Assembly (NCBI GenBank): GCA_019359115.1
Contig: JAHHHW010000094.1
Coordinates: forward strand, 1 to 55,482
Direction of reading: 5' to 3'
From: Pelatocladus maniniholoensis HA4357-MV3
Lineage (GTDB): Bacteria > Cyanobacteriota > Cyanobacteriia > Cyanobacteriales > Nostocaceae
DNA length: 55,482 bases
The notes beneath the pieces are model-generated. The model saw only the letters and a program-made list of their open reading frames with translations. It was not told the origin of the DNA and ran no database searches. Positions 26,328-34,704 of this stretch are shown here, in pieces. The stretch's first letter is position 1. Every line of letters starts with the position of its first letter. The translations under genes were made by a program, and so were the position numbers.

Positions 26328-26374
26328 GTTGCATAAAGTTGCATCAAAATTGCATAGAACTTGTAATTTATAAT
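26328..26374 (+). promoter_or_regulatory. Third TTGCAT cluster upstream of TATAAT
   Basis: GTTGCAT at 26328 and 26338 and ATTGCAT at 26349 lie 10 and 11 bases apart, one helical turn each, with TATAAT at 26369. The motif, spacing and -10-like sequence repeat the logic of segments A and B, although the rest of the sequence is not similar. Confidence 0.45.
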
Positions 26375-27513
26375 ATAATATGCTTAAGACATCTAACTTG
26401 ATTAAACAAAAAATATAATCATAAGTAACTAACTTTTTCAAGGGGGTATTATAAAAAATCAATATAATCATATTGAATAAATTACATAGAATATTCTGAA
26501 TAAAAATCTCTCTTAGTGTAGTTGTAAAAGTAAGAAAAACTGAAAAATAAGTCATAAGATTCATGATACTTGCATTCAATTAAACAAAGTTATATTGCTG
26601 TTTAGTTTGAGAAAGCAGATAAACCCATAAATAATAAACTATTAGCTTAAAACAACTGATTTTTCTTGTTTTATTTGAGTTTTATTTTATATAAATAAAT
26701 AATATAGACAGGTAAATTTTCTAAGTAATATTTACAGCGCTATTGACCAAAATTACTTGTTTTTATATTTCAAATACTTAGTTTTTTTCATGAATAGCTT
26801 ATTATTATTATAAATAGATCTAAAAAGTTATGTATAAAAACACACTTTAAATATTTTTTAAACGCTCTTAGTTAGAAAAATAATTCTAAACAGTTTATAC
26901 AAAAAATTAGTCAATCATATAAAAATTATTTTACGTGCGATCGCTTGTATTAAATATAACTTTATTATTACAATTGATGAAAAGCCTTTGTATATCTATT
27001 TTTTGTGAAACCAAAGTAAATATTAAAAATAAACTTGTTTTCATATTTTATAAAATCTAATACAAGCTGTTTAGCGAAAAACACGAGCATAAAAAAAAAG
27101 TGGCCCTAATAAACAGCTAAAGATTTTTATGATAGTCTTGAAAAGTGTTGATAAATTATTTCTGTTCATAGAGCAATACATCCAAGACTTAAACATTTCC
27201 TCTTTTTTACAAAATAGTTTTGACTGTCTATTCTCAGAGTGCGGTGTCTGTAGTGTCTACCAAACTTTATTCTGCGAGTAGGCTAGATAGTTTTTGCTAA
27301 TCTTAACCCTTCAGTTTTCATGTTTTTTGCATGTTTGGATAAAAATAATCTGGTAAATTCAGAATTGCCGAATGATGAAATATTAAGCAATATTCTTATA
27401 ATTAGTTTTTTGTTCTATCAAGTCATGTAATTTGATCTAATGTGTTTTTTGCTTAATTGATAATCGATACTCATTTGATGCTACAGAGCAAGCAGATTTA
27501 TCTGTGGAGCCAA

Positions 27514-27541
27514 CCAAAATCCAAAGTCCAAAATCCAAAAT
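27514..27541. repeat. Four heptamer repeats (STRR type)
   Basis: CCAAAAT, CCAAAGT, CCAAAAT, CCAAAAT in tandem, followed by TGTTTGA, ending about 55 bases before the first gene of the polysaccharide locus. Same family as at 7350 and inside the glycosyltransferase end at 38876. Confidence 0.9.
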
Positions 27542-27596
27542 TGTTTGATATCCAGCCCAGATACTTGTTCAGAATGCGCTAGAGGTTTTTAAAGGT

Positions 27597-29639
27597 ATGA
27601 ATTTTTTATTTCTAATTTCTCACTATTTAATACAAAAAATATTAAATATTTTAGTGCGTAAATTTCTGAGGCTGAGAAATCGACACTTTTTGATTTTTGA
27701 TATTATTATTTTTTCAATTACACCATTATTAGCTCTTTGCTTGCGTTTAGATGGACAACTGATTTTAGAAGCATACACACCAGATATAGTAAATGCCATA
27801 ATAATTTTTTTAATAGTAAAACTGAGTATTTTTTGGTATTTTGGTTTTTATAGGCGTTATTGGCGTTATGCCAGTATTGAGGAACTAACATATATAGCTG
27901 TACTAGTAACAGCTATAGTTGTCATCCAAACTTTCTCATTTCATATTATTTACTACATACCATATATTGCCCTCAAAAAACTTCCACAATCACTACCATT
28001 CATTGATGGATTACTTTCATGCATTTTTATTGGGATGTTACGTTTTAGTATGAGAATTGTAGAAAGGATATGGCAAGGGCGTACATTATTTAACTCACGA
28101 GAACGAGTACTGGTAATTGGTGCTGGGAATGCAGGGGTTTCCCTAGTGCAAGAAATGCAAAGGAATCCCCAACTCAGTTTTTATCCTGTTGCCTTTATTG
28201 ACGACGATCCAAGTAAATTACATGCACACATTCGCGGTATACCTGTAGTTGGCGATCGCTATAAAATTCCTGATGCTGTAAAGTCTCTACACATCCACAA
28301 AGTTATCATTGCCATGCCTACGGTTGCAGGAAATATCATTCGGGAAATAGTCAATATTTGCAACAGCAAAGGAATTCAAACCTTTACTTTACCAGGCATA
28401 CATGAAATCTTGAATGGTCGCGTACGTGTAGATAGCATTCGGGATGTCCGAATAGAAGATTTGCTCAGACGCGAACCCGTGCAGACAGATATTGAACAAG
28501 TTGCCAAATTTTTGCATGGTAAGAAAGTATTGATTACTGGTGCGGGTGGATCAATTGGTAGCGAACTTTGCCGTCAAATTTTTAAGTGTCGTCCTGCTGA
28601 AATGATGCTTGTGGGACATGGTGAAAATTCTGTATTCAATATCCAACAAGAACTAGATCAACTTGCTCAAAGCCTCAAAAAGGATGGGGAATCCCTAGAA
28701 AATATCCCTCATATTTTCTGCTTCATTGCAGATATCCGCTTTCGCCATCGAATACAACATGCTTTTGAGCGATTCTCAGCAGACGTGATTTTTCACGCTG
28801 CGGCTCATAAACATGTCCCCCTTATGGAATTAAACTCTCCAGAAGCAATCACTAATAACGTCTTGGGAACAAAAAACTTGTTAGATCTCGCTCTGCAATA
28901 TGATGTCAAACATTTTGTGATGATTTCCACAGATAAGGCTGTTAATCCCACCAATATTATGGGAGCTAGTAAAAGAGTCGCTGAAATGTTGGTATTACAA
29001 GCTGGTAGAAAAAGCAGTAAGCATTATGTCGCTGTACGTTTTGGGAATGTTTTGGGTAGCCGTGGGAGTGTTGTTCCCACCTTCAAAAAACAAATTGCCG
29101 CAGGTGGACCAGTAACCGTTACTCATCCTGAAATTCGTCGTTATTTCATGACTATCCCAGAAGCTGTTCAACTTGTTTTGCAGGCTGCTGTTCTTGGTAA
29201 CACTGGTGAAGTCTTGATGCTCAATATGGGTCAACCAATCAAAATTGTTGACTTAGCAAAGGAATTAATTCGTCTTTCGGGATATGAAGTTCGTAAAGAT
29301 ATTGAAATCGTATACACAGGGTTACGACCAGGAGAAAAGTTATTTGAAGAATTATTAGTTACAGGAGAAGAATATGAACCAACTGAACACGAGAAATTAT
29401 TGATTGTGAAGAATGCTAGTCAGATTGTTCCAGAAAATTTAGATGCCACAGTAGAAGCTTTGTGTCAAGCATCAGTAAAAAACGATGTTTACTCTATCAT
29501 ATTTTTGCTCCAGCGAATAGTGCCAGGATATAACCCTAAAACTTTAGAAAAACATTTATCAAATGCGTCAAGAAGTAGTGATGTCATGGCAAATTTCAAT
29601 GGAAATATTTGGTCAAGAATTAAGCCAGAAGGTTCCTGA
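27597..29639 (+). CDS. Membrane-bound NDP-sugar 4,6-dehydratase (WbpM/CapD-like)
   Basis: A protein of 680 residues in the layout of the long WbpM/CapD class: about four N-terminal membrane helices (residues ~30-140), a first Rossmann unit with VLVIGAGNAGVSLVQEM near residue 171, and a catalytic short-chain dehydrogenase domain with ITGAGGSIGSELCRQ near 313. The active site reads ISTDKAVNPTNIMGASKR: the usual tyrosine is a methionine, as in the S-M-K variant typical of WbpM-type enzymes. Such enzymes convert UDP-GlcNAc to the 4-keto-6-deoxy sugar, feeding QuiNAc, FucNAc or bacillosamine-type sugars. First gene of the polysaccharide locus. Confidence 0.92.
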   Translation: MNFLFLISHYLIQKILNILVRKFLRLRNRHFLIFDIIIFSITPLLALCLRLDGQLILEAYTPDIVNAIIIFLIVKLSIFWYFGFYRRYWRYASIEELTYIAVLVTAIVVIQTFSFHIIYYIPYIALKKLPQSLPFIDGLLSCIFIGMLRFSMRIVERIWQGRTLFNSRERVLVIGAGNAGVSLVQEMQRNPQLSFYPVAFIDDDPSKLHAHIRGIPVVGDRYKIPDAVKSLHIHKVIIAMPTVAGNIIREIVNICNSKGIQTFTLPGIHEILNGRVRVDSIRDVRIEDLLRREPVQTDIEQVAKFLHGKKVLITGAGGSIGSELCRQIFKCRPAEMMLVGHGENSVFNIQQELDQLAQSLKKDGESLENIPHIFCFIADIRFRHRIQHAFERFSADVIFHAAAHKHVPLMELNSPEAITNNVLGTKNLLDLALQYDVKHFVMISTDKAVNPTNIMGASKRVAEMLVLQAGRKSSKHYVAVRFGNVLGSRGSVVPTFKKQIAAGGPVTVTHPEIRRYFMTIPEAVQLVLQAAVLGNTGEVLMLNMGQPIKIVDLAKELIRLSGYEVRKDIEIVYTGLRPGEKLFEELLVTGEEYEPTEHEKLLIVKNASQIVPENLDATVEALCQASVKNDVYSIIFLLQRIVPGYNPKTLEKHLSNASRSSDVMANFNGNIWSRIKPEGS

Positions 29640-29653
29640 TAATTTGGATGTTC

Positions 29654-29686
29654 AGCTCCCCGACTTATTATAGAAGTCGAGGAGCT
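29654..29686. terminator. Hairpin repeat copy 4
   Basis: AGCTCCCCGACTT and AAGTCGAGGAGCT (one mismatch) flank a 7-base loop, 15 bases after the dehydratase stop. It may attenuate transcription into the methyltransferase gene. No T-run follows, so termination is uncertain. Confidence 0.5.
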
Positions 29687-29743
29687 ATAACTCCTCAGAC
29701 TACTAGTCAACCATATTTATAATTATTTAAAAGTAGCAAATTT

Positions 29744-30736
29744 ATGCAGTTTCAAATAAATCAAGATATACAACCTCAAATAAAGCTTTCAAAAAAAGTG
29801 CAATTAATGCTGTGCTGTCCGTTATGTCATAGCCAGTTAGAACTGGGTCGCGAAGATTATCAATGTCAAAACCCTGAATGTAAAGTTCTGTTTCCCATCA
29901 AAAATGGTATCCCAATTTTAATTGATGAAAAATCAAGTATATTTTCCATTGAAGATTTTCTGAATGAGCGTAATACATTTTTTGATTTATCCCCAAAAAA
30001 TAAGCTTTTGGAAGCTTTAAAAAGCTTGATACCTGAGATTAGCTTAAACATAAAATCTAGAAAAAACTACAAACATTTTGCAGAAATATTACTTTCTCTT
30101 TCTAGTCATCCCAAAGTTTTAGTGATTGGTGGTAGCATTTTGGGTAAAGGAACAGAAGCAATAGTAGATAATCCTAAGATAGAGTTAGTTGAAACTGATG
30201 TTTCCTTTGGATCTCGCACAACCATAATTTGTGATGCTCATAGTATTCCATTTGCAAATAATTCATTTGATGGTGTAATAGTACAAGCTGTATTAGAACA
30301 TGTTGTTGATCCGTGGCAATGTGTAGAAGAAATTCATAGAGTACTAAAAGATGATTGTTTAGTCTATGCTGAAACCCCATTTATGCAACAAGTGCATGGA
30401 GGTTGCTATGACTTTACTCGGTTTACTTATTTAGGACATCGTCGCCTGTTTAGAAAATTTGAGGAAATTGATAGTGGAGCGGTATGTGGTTCAGGAATGG
30501 CATTAGCTTGGTCTTACTATTATTTCCTTTTGAGTTTTACAAATTCAAAATTTTGGAGAAAGCTAATTACATTTTTTGTCAGACTAACAGCATTTCCATT
30601 AAAATATTTCGATTGTTTCTTGATTGCTCGATTTGGTACTCTTGATGCAGCTTCAGCATTTTATTTTATTGGTAAGAAAAGCAAGCAAATTCTTACAGAT
30701 CAAGAATTAATCAAACTTTATAAAAGAGCTAACTAA
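29744..30736 (+). CDS. SAM-dependent methyltransferase with N-terminal zinc ribbon
   Basis: A protein of 330 residues. The N-terminus is a Trm112-like zinc ribbon: LCCPLCHSQLEL and CQNPECKVLFPIKNGIPILI give two CxxC-type pairs. A class I Rossmann methyltransferase follows (VLVIGGSILGKG, DAHSIPFANNSFDGVIVQAV, LEHVVDPWQCVEEIHRVLKD). The first glycine loop is not canonical (G-G-S-I-L-G-K-G rather than GxGxG). It probably methylates a sugar or glycolipid intermediate in the polysaccharide pathway, inferred from location. Confidence 0.85.
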   Translation: MQFQINQDIQPQIKLSKKVQLMLCCPLCHSQLELGREDYQCQNPECKVLFPIKNGIPILIDEKSSIFSIEDFLNERNTFFDLSPKNKLLEALKSLIPEISLNIKSRKNYKHFAEILLSLSSHPKVLVIGGSILGKGTEAIVDNPKIELVETDVSFGSRTTIICDAHSIPFANNSFDGVIVQAVLEHVVDPWQCVEEIHRVLKDDCLVYAETPFMQQVHGGCYDFTRFTYLGHRRLFRKFEEIDSGAVCGSGMALAWSYYYFLLSFTNSKFWRKLITFFVRLTAFPLKYFDCFLIARFGTLDAASAFYFIGKKSKQILTDQELIKLYKRAN

Positions 30737-30755
30737 AGTTAGAAGATTGTAAGCC

Positions 30756-32024
30756 ATGCAACAGCTAAAGCCACTAACATTACGTCGCAACTTTTCCTGG
30801 ACATTTATTGGTAATGCTATCTATGCAACTTGTCAGTGGGGGATGCTAGTAGTCATGGCTAAACTCGGTAGTCCAGAGATATTAGGACAGTTTACCTTGG
30901 GGCTAGCAATAACAGCACCCGTGATGTTGTTTACAAACCTCCATTTGCGAAGTGTTCAAGCTACAGATGCTAGACACCAATATGTATTTGGGGATTACCT
31001 GGGTCTGAGACTGATTTCTACAGTTTTGGCGCTTTTGATGATTGCATTAATTACTTTGTCCGCAGGATACCGTTGGCAAACATCTTTAGTTATCTTGTTG
31101 ATTGGTCTGGCTAAAGCATTCGAGTCTATCAGTGATGTGTTTTATGGGCTAATTCAACAGCACGAACGGATGGATCGCATTGCGATATCACTAATGATTA
31201 AAGGCTCTTTATCGCTTTTACTACTAGGTTTTGGAGTATATATATCGGGAAACTTGCTGTGGGGAGTAGCAGGGTTGGTTGTTGCCTGGGGTATGGTTCT
31301 GTTCATCTACGACATTGGTAGCGGTGCCTTGATACTCAATCAGACTCCACAAGCTCGATGTCATCTGAGAACACTCACAAAGCTAGTTTCGCTCTCTATA
31401 CCTCTGGGGTTTGTGATGATGCTAATTTCACTCAATACCAATATTCCTCGTTACTTCATTGAGCAAATTTTGGGCGAACGGGAACTGGGAATTTTTGCAG
31501 CCTTAGCTTACTTGATGGTAGTAGGAGGCATGGTGGTGAATGCGTTAGGAGAGTCAGCTAGTCCCAGGCTAGCCAAATATTATGCAGTGGGAGATAGTAC
31601 GGCGTTTTGCCAGTTGCTTTTCAAGCTGGTAGGAATCGCTGCCATACTGGGTCTAACAGTTGTACTCATAGCCATTGTTGCTGGTAGGCAGATCCTGACT
31701 CTTTTATATCGACCAGAGTATGCTGAGCAGGCAAATTTATTTGTGTGGCTGATGGTTGCTGCTGGAATTCGCTACATATCTTCCTTCTTAGGCTATGGTA
31801 TGACCGCAGCTAGATACTTTCGCATTCAAATACCTTTGTTTGTTGTTGTGACAAGTATCTCAGCCATGACTTGTTTCTGGTTGGTGCCAAAGCAAGGATT
31901 GCTGGGTGCAGCGATCGCACTCAATATTTCAGCTGTTGTCCAACTTGGCTTCAGTTTAGCAATAGTCATTTATGCACTACATAGACTCAAGAACAACTCT
32001 GAAAACAACCATGCAATTTACTAA
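30756..32024 (+). CDS. Wzx-type polysaccharide flippase
   Basis: A membrane protein of 422 residues with about 12 hydrophobic helices, of the polysaccharide-transporter (MATE-like/PST) family. It starts RRNFSWTFIGNAIYATCQWG, and SIPLGFVMMLISLNTNIPRYF plus FAALAYLMVVGGMVVNALGE are typical positions in helices 7-9. It should flip the undecaprenyl-linked repeat unit across the inner membrane for the polymerase. Its end overlaps the next gene's start by 14 bases. Confidence 0.9.
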   Translation: MQQLKPLTLRRNFSWTFIGNAIYATCQWGMLVVMAKLGSPEILGQFTLGLAITAPVMLFTNLHLRSVQATDARHQYVFGDYLGLRLISTVLALLMIALITLSAGYRWQTSLVILLIGLAKAFESISDVFYGLIQQHERMDRIAISLMIKGSLSLLLLGFGVYISGNLLWGVAGLVVAWGMVLFIYDIGSGALILNQTPQARCHLRTLTKLVSLSIPLGFVMMLISLNTNIPRYFIEQILGERELGIFAALAYLMVVGGMVVNALGESASPRLAKYYAVGDSTAFCQLLFKLVGIAAILGLTVVLIAIVAGRQILTLLYRPEYAEQANLFVWLMVAAGIRYISSFLGYGMTAARYFRIQIPLFVVVTSISAMTCFWLVPKQGLLGAAIALNISAVVQLGFSLAIVIYALHRLKNNSENNHAIY

Positions 32025-33180
32025 GCAGTATCCAATACGTATTCTCCATGTTGTGGGTGGAATGAATCAAGGTGGTCTGGAAACCTGGCTGATGCATATT
32101 TTGCGACATATTGATCGCGATCGCTTTCACATAGACTTCCTGGTTCATACAATTCAACCTTGTGCTTATGATGATGAGATTCGCTCTCTCGGTAGCCAGA
32201 TTATTCCATGCGTGCATCCGTCACGACCTTGGTTATACGCTCACAACTTCCAACGCATACTCAATGAATATGGTTCCTATGACATTGTTCACAGCCATGT
32301 TCATCACTTTAGTGGTTATGTACTTCGTCTAGCACAACAAGCTGGTGTAGCTGTCCGCATTGCCCATAGTCATATCGATTCTTCCCCACTTGAAACTCAA
32401 GCAGCCTGGTATCGCCGCTTGTATCTGACTTTAATGAAAAGTTTGATTGCTCACCATGCCACCCTTGGTTTAGGATGTAGCCAGATTGCCATAGTAGACT
32501 TATTTGGTTCCGCCTGGAAAAGTGATCCTCGTTGGCAACTTCTTTGCTACGGCATTGATCTGACTCCCTTTCAAGCATTTATTGATGTCGTTGACGTTCG
32601 TGTCAACTTCGGTATTCCCACCAACGCATTTGTCATTGGTCACGTTGGTCGCTTTCACAAACAAAAAAATCATCAATTTCTCATAGAAATTTTTGCAGAA
32701 CTTGCCAAGCGAGAACCACAAGCATATCTCTTGCTAGTGGGTGAAGGTCTTCTAAGACCAACAATTGAGCAGCAAGTTATGCAATTAGGACTTGGGAAAC
32801 AAGTCATCTTTGTAGGCAGACATTCTGATGTCCCTAAACTAATGCTCGGTGCTATGGATGTGTTCCTCTTACCATCGCTGAGTGAAGGATTACCGATGGT
32901 AGGTATAGAAGCTCAAGCTGCTGGGCTACCCCTGATTTTATCCGATGTCATTACCGACGAAATTAATAAGATCAAACCTTTAATCCAAAAAATTAGCCTG
33001 TCACAATCAGTTAAAGTTTGGAGTGATGCGGTTTTAGCAGCCAGAAACTTCAAAGCAAGAATCACTCAAACAGATAGTATAGCTGTCTTGAAAAACAGTG
33101 AATTTAATATTTCCTACAGTGTCAAAGCACTCACAAAAATTTATGTTGATGAATGCGACAAAAATTGTCAACCCAAATAA
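32011..33180 (+). CDS. GT4-family glycosyltransferase
   Basis: A GT-B enzyme of about 389 residues from the ATG at 32011. It shows the N-terminal nucleotide-free domain start IRILHVVGGMNQGGLETWLM and the C-terminal donor-binding domain FVIGHVGRFHKQKNHQFLIE, with the E-x7-E region FLLPSLSEGLPMVGIEAQAAG. It should transfer an NDP-sugar to the growing lipid-linked repeat unit with retention of configuration. The start lies inside the end of wzx and the end overlaps the polymerase start by 32 bases, so all three are translationally linked. Confidence 0.9.
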   Translation: MQFTKQYPIRILHVVGGMNQGGLETWLMHILRHIDRDRFHIDFLVHTIQPCAYDDEIRSLGSQIIPCVHPSRPWLYAHNFQRILNEYGSYDIVHSHVHHFSGYVLRLAQQAGVAVRIAHSHIDSSPLETQAAWYRRLYLTLMKSLIAHHATLGLGCSQIAIVDLFGSAWKSDPRWQLLCYGIDLTPFQAFIDVVDVRVNFGIPTNAFVIGHVGRFHKQKNHQFLIEIFAELAKREPQAYLLLVGEGLLRPTIEQQVMQLGLGKQVIFVGRHSDVPKLMLGAMDVFLLPSLSEGLPMVGIEAQAAGLPLILSDVITDEINKIKPLIQKISLSQSVKVWSDAVLAARNFKARITQTDSIAVLKNSEFNISYSVKALTKIYVDECDKNCQPK

Positions 33181-34636
33181 AACTAACCTGGTAATTATCA
33201 TCAGGATTCAATGTGCCTTTCTCATAGCTTTGATTCTCTTTCGGTTTATCTATGAGCCGTTTACTTATAAACCAGAATCGCTGATTTATCCTTTCTGTTG
33301 TTTATTATGTGGACTGACTATTTGGTCTTTATGGTCGTGGTATTTACTAACTAAAAATCTGTTTAATCCTTATCTTTTATTTTTTCTATCTGCCTTTTTA
33401 TTTAATGGTGGACAGGCATTACTAGAAGTTTTTCATCTTAACGAAGATGGAATAGGAACTTGGGACATAATATTTGAGACACCACCTTTATCTTCAGATA
33501 ATATCCTGAATACACTTTTTTTAGTTATTATTAGTTTAGGAACATTTCACTTAGGAGCATTGATTAGTCTTGCTAAATTCAAAGTGAAATCATCTATATT
33601 TAATTCCCAAAAAACAAAGTTTTCTTTGAATAGTAGGTATTGCTATATAGTTGGCTGGTTTCTACTCTGTATATCTTTGATTCCAGCTATTTTTGTCCTC
33701 AAAAATACTTTTTTGACTGTAATGGCTTCTGGCTACAATTCAATTTACTTACAAGACTCTGCAACAAGTTTTAGTGCTACTCCCAAAATTTTAGCTGATT
33801 TTATCATCCCTGCATCTCTCTTTTTACTAGCTGGAAGTCAGACCAGATATAAAGGCAAATTAATATCCGTAACAGTGATAGTAATATACGCAATTGTGAG
33901 ATTTTTTTTGGGTGAAAGAAATCAAGCTGTGATGCCATTAATTGCTTTAGCGTGGCTGTGGCATAATTTGATTCGCCCAATACCCAAAACTTTTTTATTC
34001 AGTATAGGATCGCTGTTAATATTTGTGATTTTTCCGCTAGTTGCAATTACTAGAAATACTGCTGGTCAAGACCGTTTATCTATAAATTTTCTGTTAGAAG
34101 CGTTTTCGTCTATAGATAATCCTGTGATAGCTTCTATATCCGAGATGGGAGGTTCTATGCTAACAGTTGCCTACACTATCCAAATAGTTCCAAGTGAGAG
34201 AAATTTCCAAATGGGGGCTGAATATTTTTATGCTTTACTCACCCTTGTCCCCAATATTTTTGGAAAACTCCACCCAACCATTGCTCGTGGTATTCCTAAT
34301 CATTGGTTGACTGAGCAATTAAATCCATATTTTGCTTCCGTAGGTGGTAGTTATGGGTTCTCTTTTATTGCTGAGGCTTATCTTAATTTTGGTTGGATTG
34401 GAACACCAATTGCTTTAGGAGTAATCGGTTTTATTTTCACCAAGCTAACGTTATGGGCAGAAAAATATCGTGAGCCTGCAAAAATGGCAATGGTTGCTAG
34501 CTTTCTTTCATTTTTTCTATTCTATGCCCGTGCTGAATCTGCGATGGTGGTTCGTCCCTTAGTGTGGTACTCACTTATTCCCTATCTAGGTGTTGTTTTT
34601 CTCAGCCAATCTTCATCTAAAAAACTTACAAAATAA
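33149..34636 (+). CDS. Wzy-type oligosaccharide repeat-unit polymerase
   Basis: A protein of about 495 residues with some 12 membrane helices and a large loop, characteristic of O-antigen/EPS polymerases. Family landmarks are FFLGERNQAVMPLI in the middle and a periplasmic-loop/late-helix stretch GGSYGFSFIAEAYLNFGWIG. The ATG at 33149 is chosen because it yields a normal charged N-terminus; the frame is open 17 codons further into the glycosyltransferase gene. It joins repeat units on the periplasmic face. Confidence 0.85.
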   Translation: MNATKIVNPNKTNLVIIIRIQCAFLIALILFRFIYEPFTYKPESLIYPFCCLLCGLTIWSLWSWYLLTKNLFNPYLLFFLSAFLFNGGQALLEVFHLNEDGIGTWDIIFETPPLSSDNILNTLFLVIISLGTFHLGALISLAKFKVKSSIFNSQKTKFSLNSRYCYIVGWFLLCISLIPAIFVLKNTFLTVMASGYNSIYLQDSATSFSATPKILADFIIPASLFLLAGSQTRYKGKLISVTVIVIYAIVRFFLGERNQAVMPLIALAWLWHNLIRPIPKTFLFSIGSLLIFVIFPLVAITRNTAGQDRLSINFLLEAFSSIDNPVIASISEMGGSMLTVAYTIQIVPSERNFQMGAEYFYALLTLVPNIFGKLHPTIARGIPNHWLTEQLNPYFASVGGSYGFSFIAEAYLNFGWIGTPIALGVIGFIFTKLTLWAEKYREPAKMAMVASFLSFFLFYARAESAMVVRPLVWYSLIPYLGVVFLSQSSSKKLTK

Positions 34637-34704
34637 ACTTTGATAAGCATAAGTTTTTGAAAATTTGATCAAATTGAAAATATCAATATAAGAGAGTAAA
34701 TATC

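Larger units (their letters stand above)
25253..27596. other. 2.3-kb AT-rich intergenic region with duplicated promoter-like segments
   Basis: No confident gene is present. From start to end it contains degenerate CCCTGCTTCCC-type simple sequence near 25390-25440; the hairpin repeat copy at 25691; a promoter-like segment duplicated at an offset of exactly 300 bases; a third cluster of TTGCAT motifs; and, after about 26400, very AT-rich sequence until heptamer repeats at 27514. A tiny frame at 26001-26069 (MQAGSLSDVIERMASENLPK-) follows the first segment and could be the end of a frameshifted small gene that opened at 25971. A 105-codon minus frame (26262-26579) looks like chance AT-rich sequence. 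Confidence 0.6.

Noticed and set aside
26262-26579. A 105-codon minus-strand frame in the gene desert
   Set aside because: Composition is what AT-rich DNA gives by chance (Ile, Leu, Asn, Phe, Tyr), there is no ribosome site, and it overlaps promoter-like segment B.
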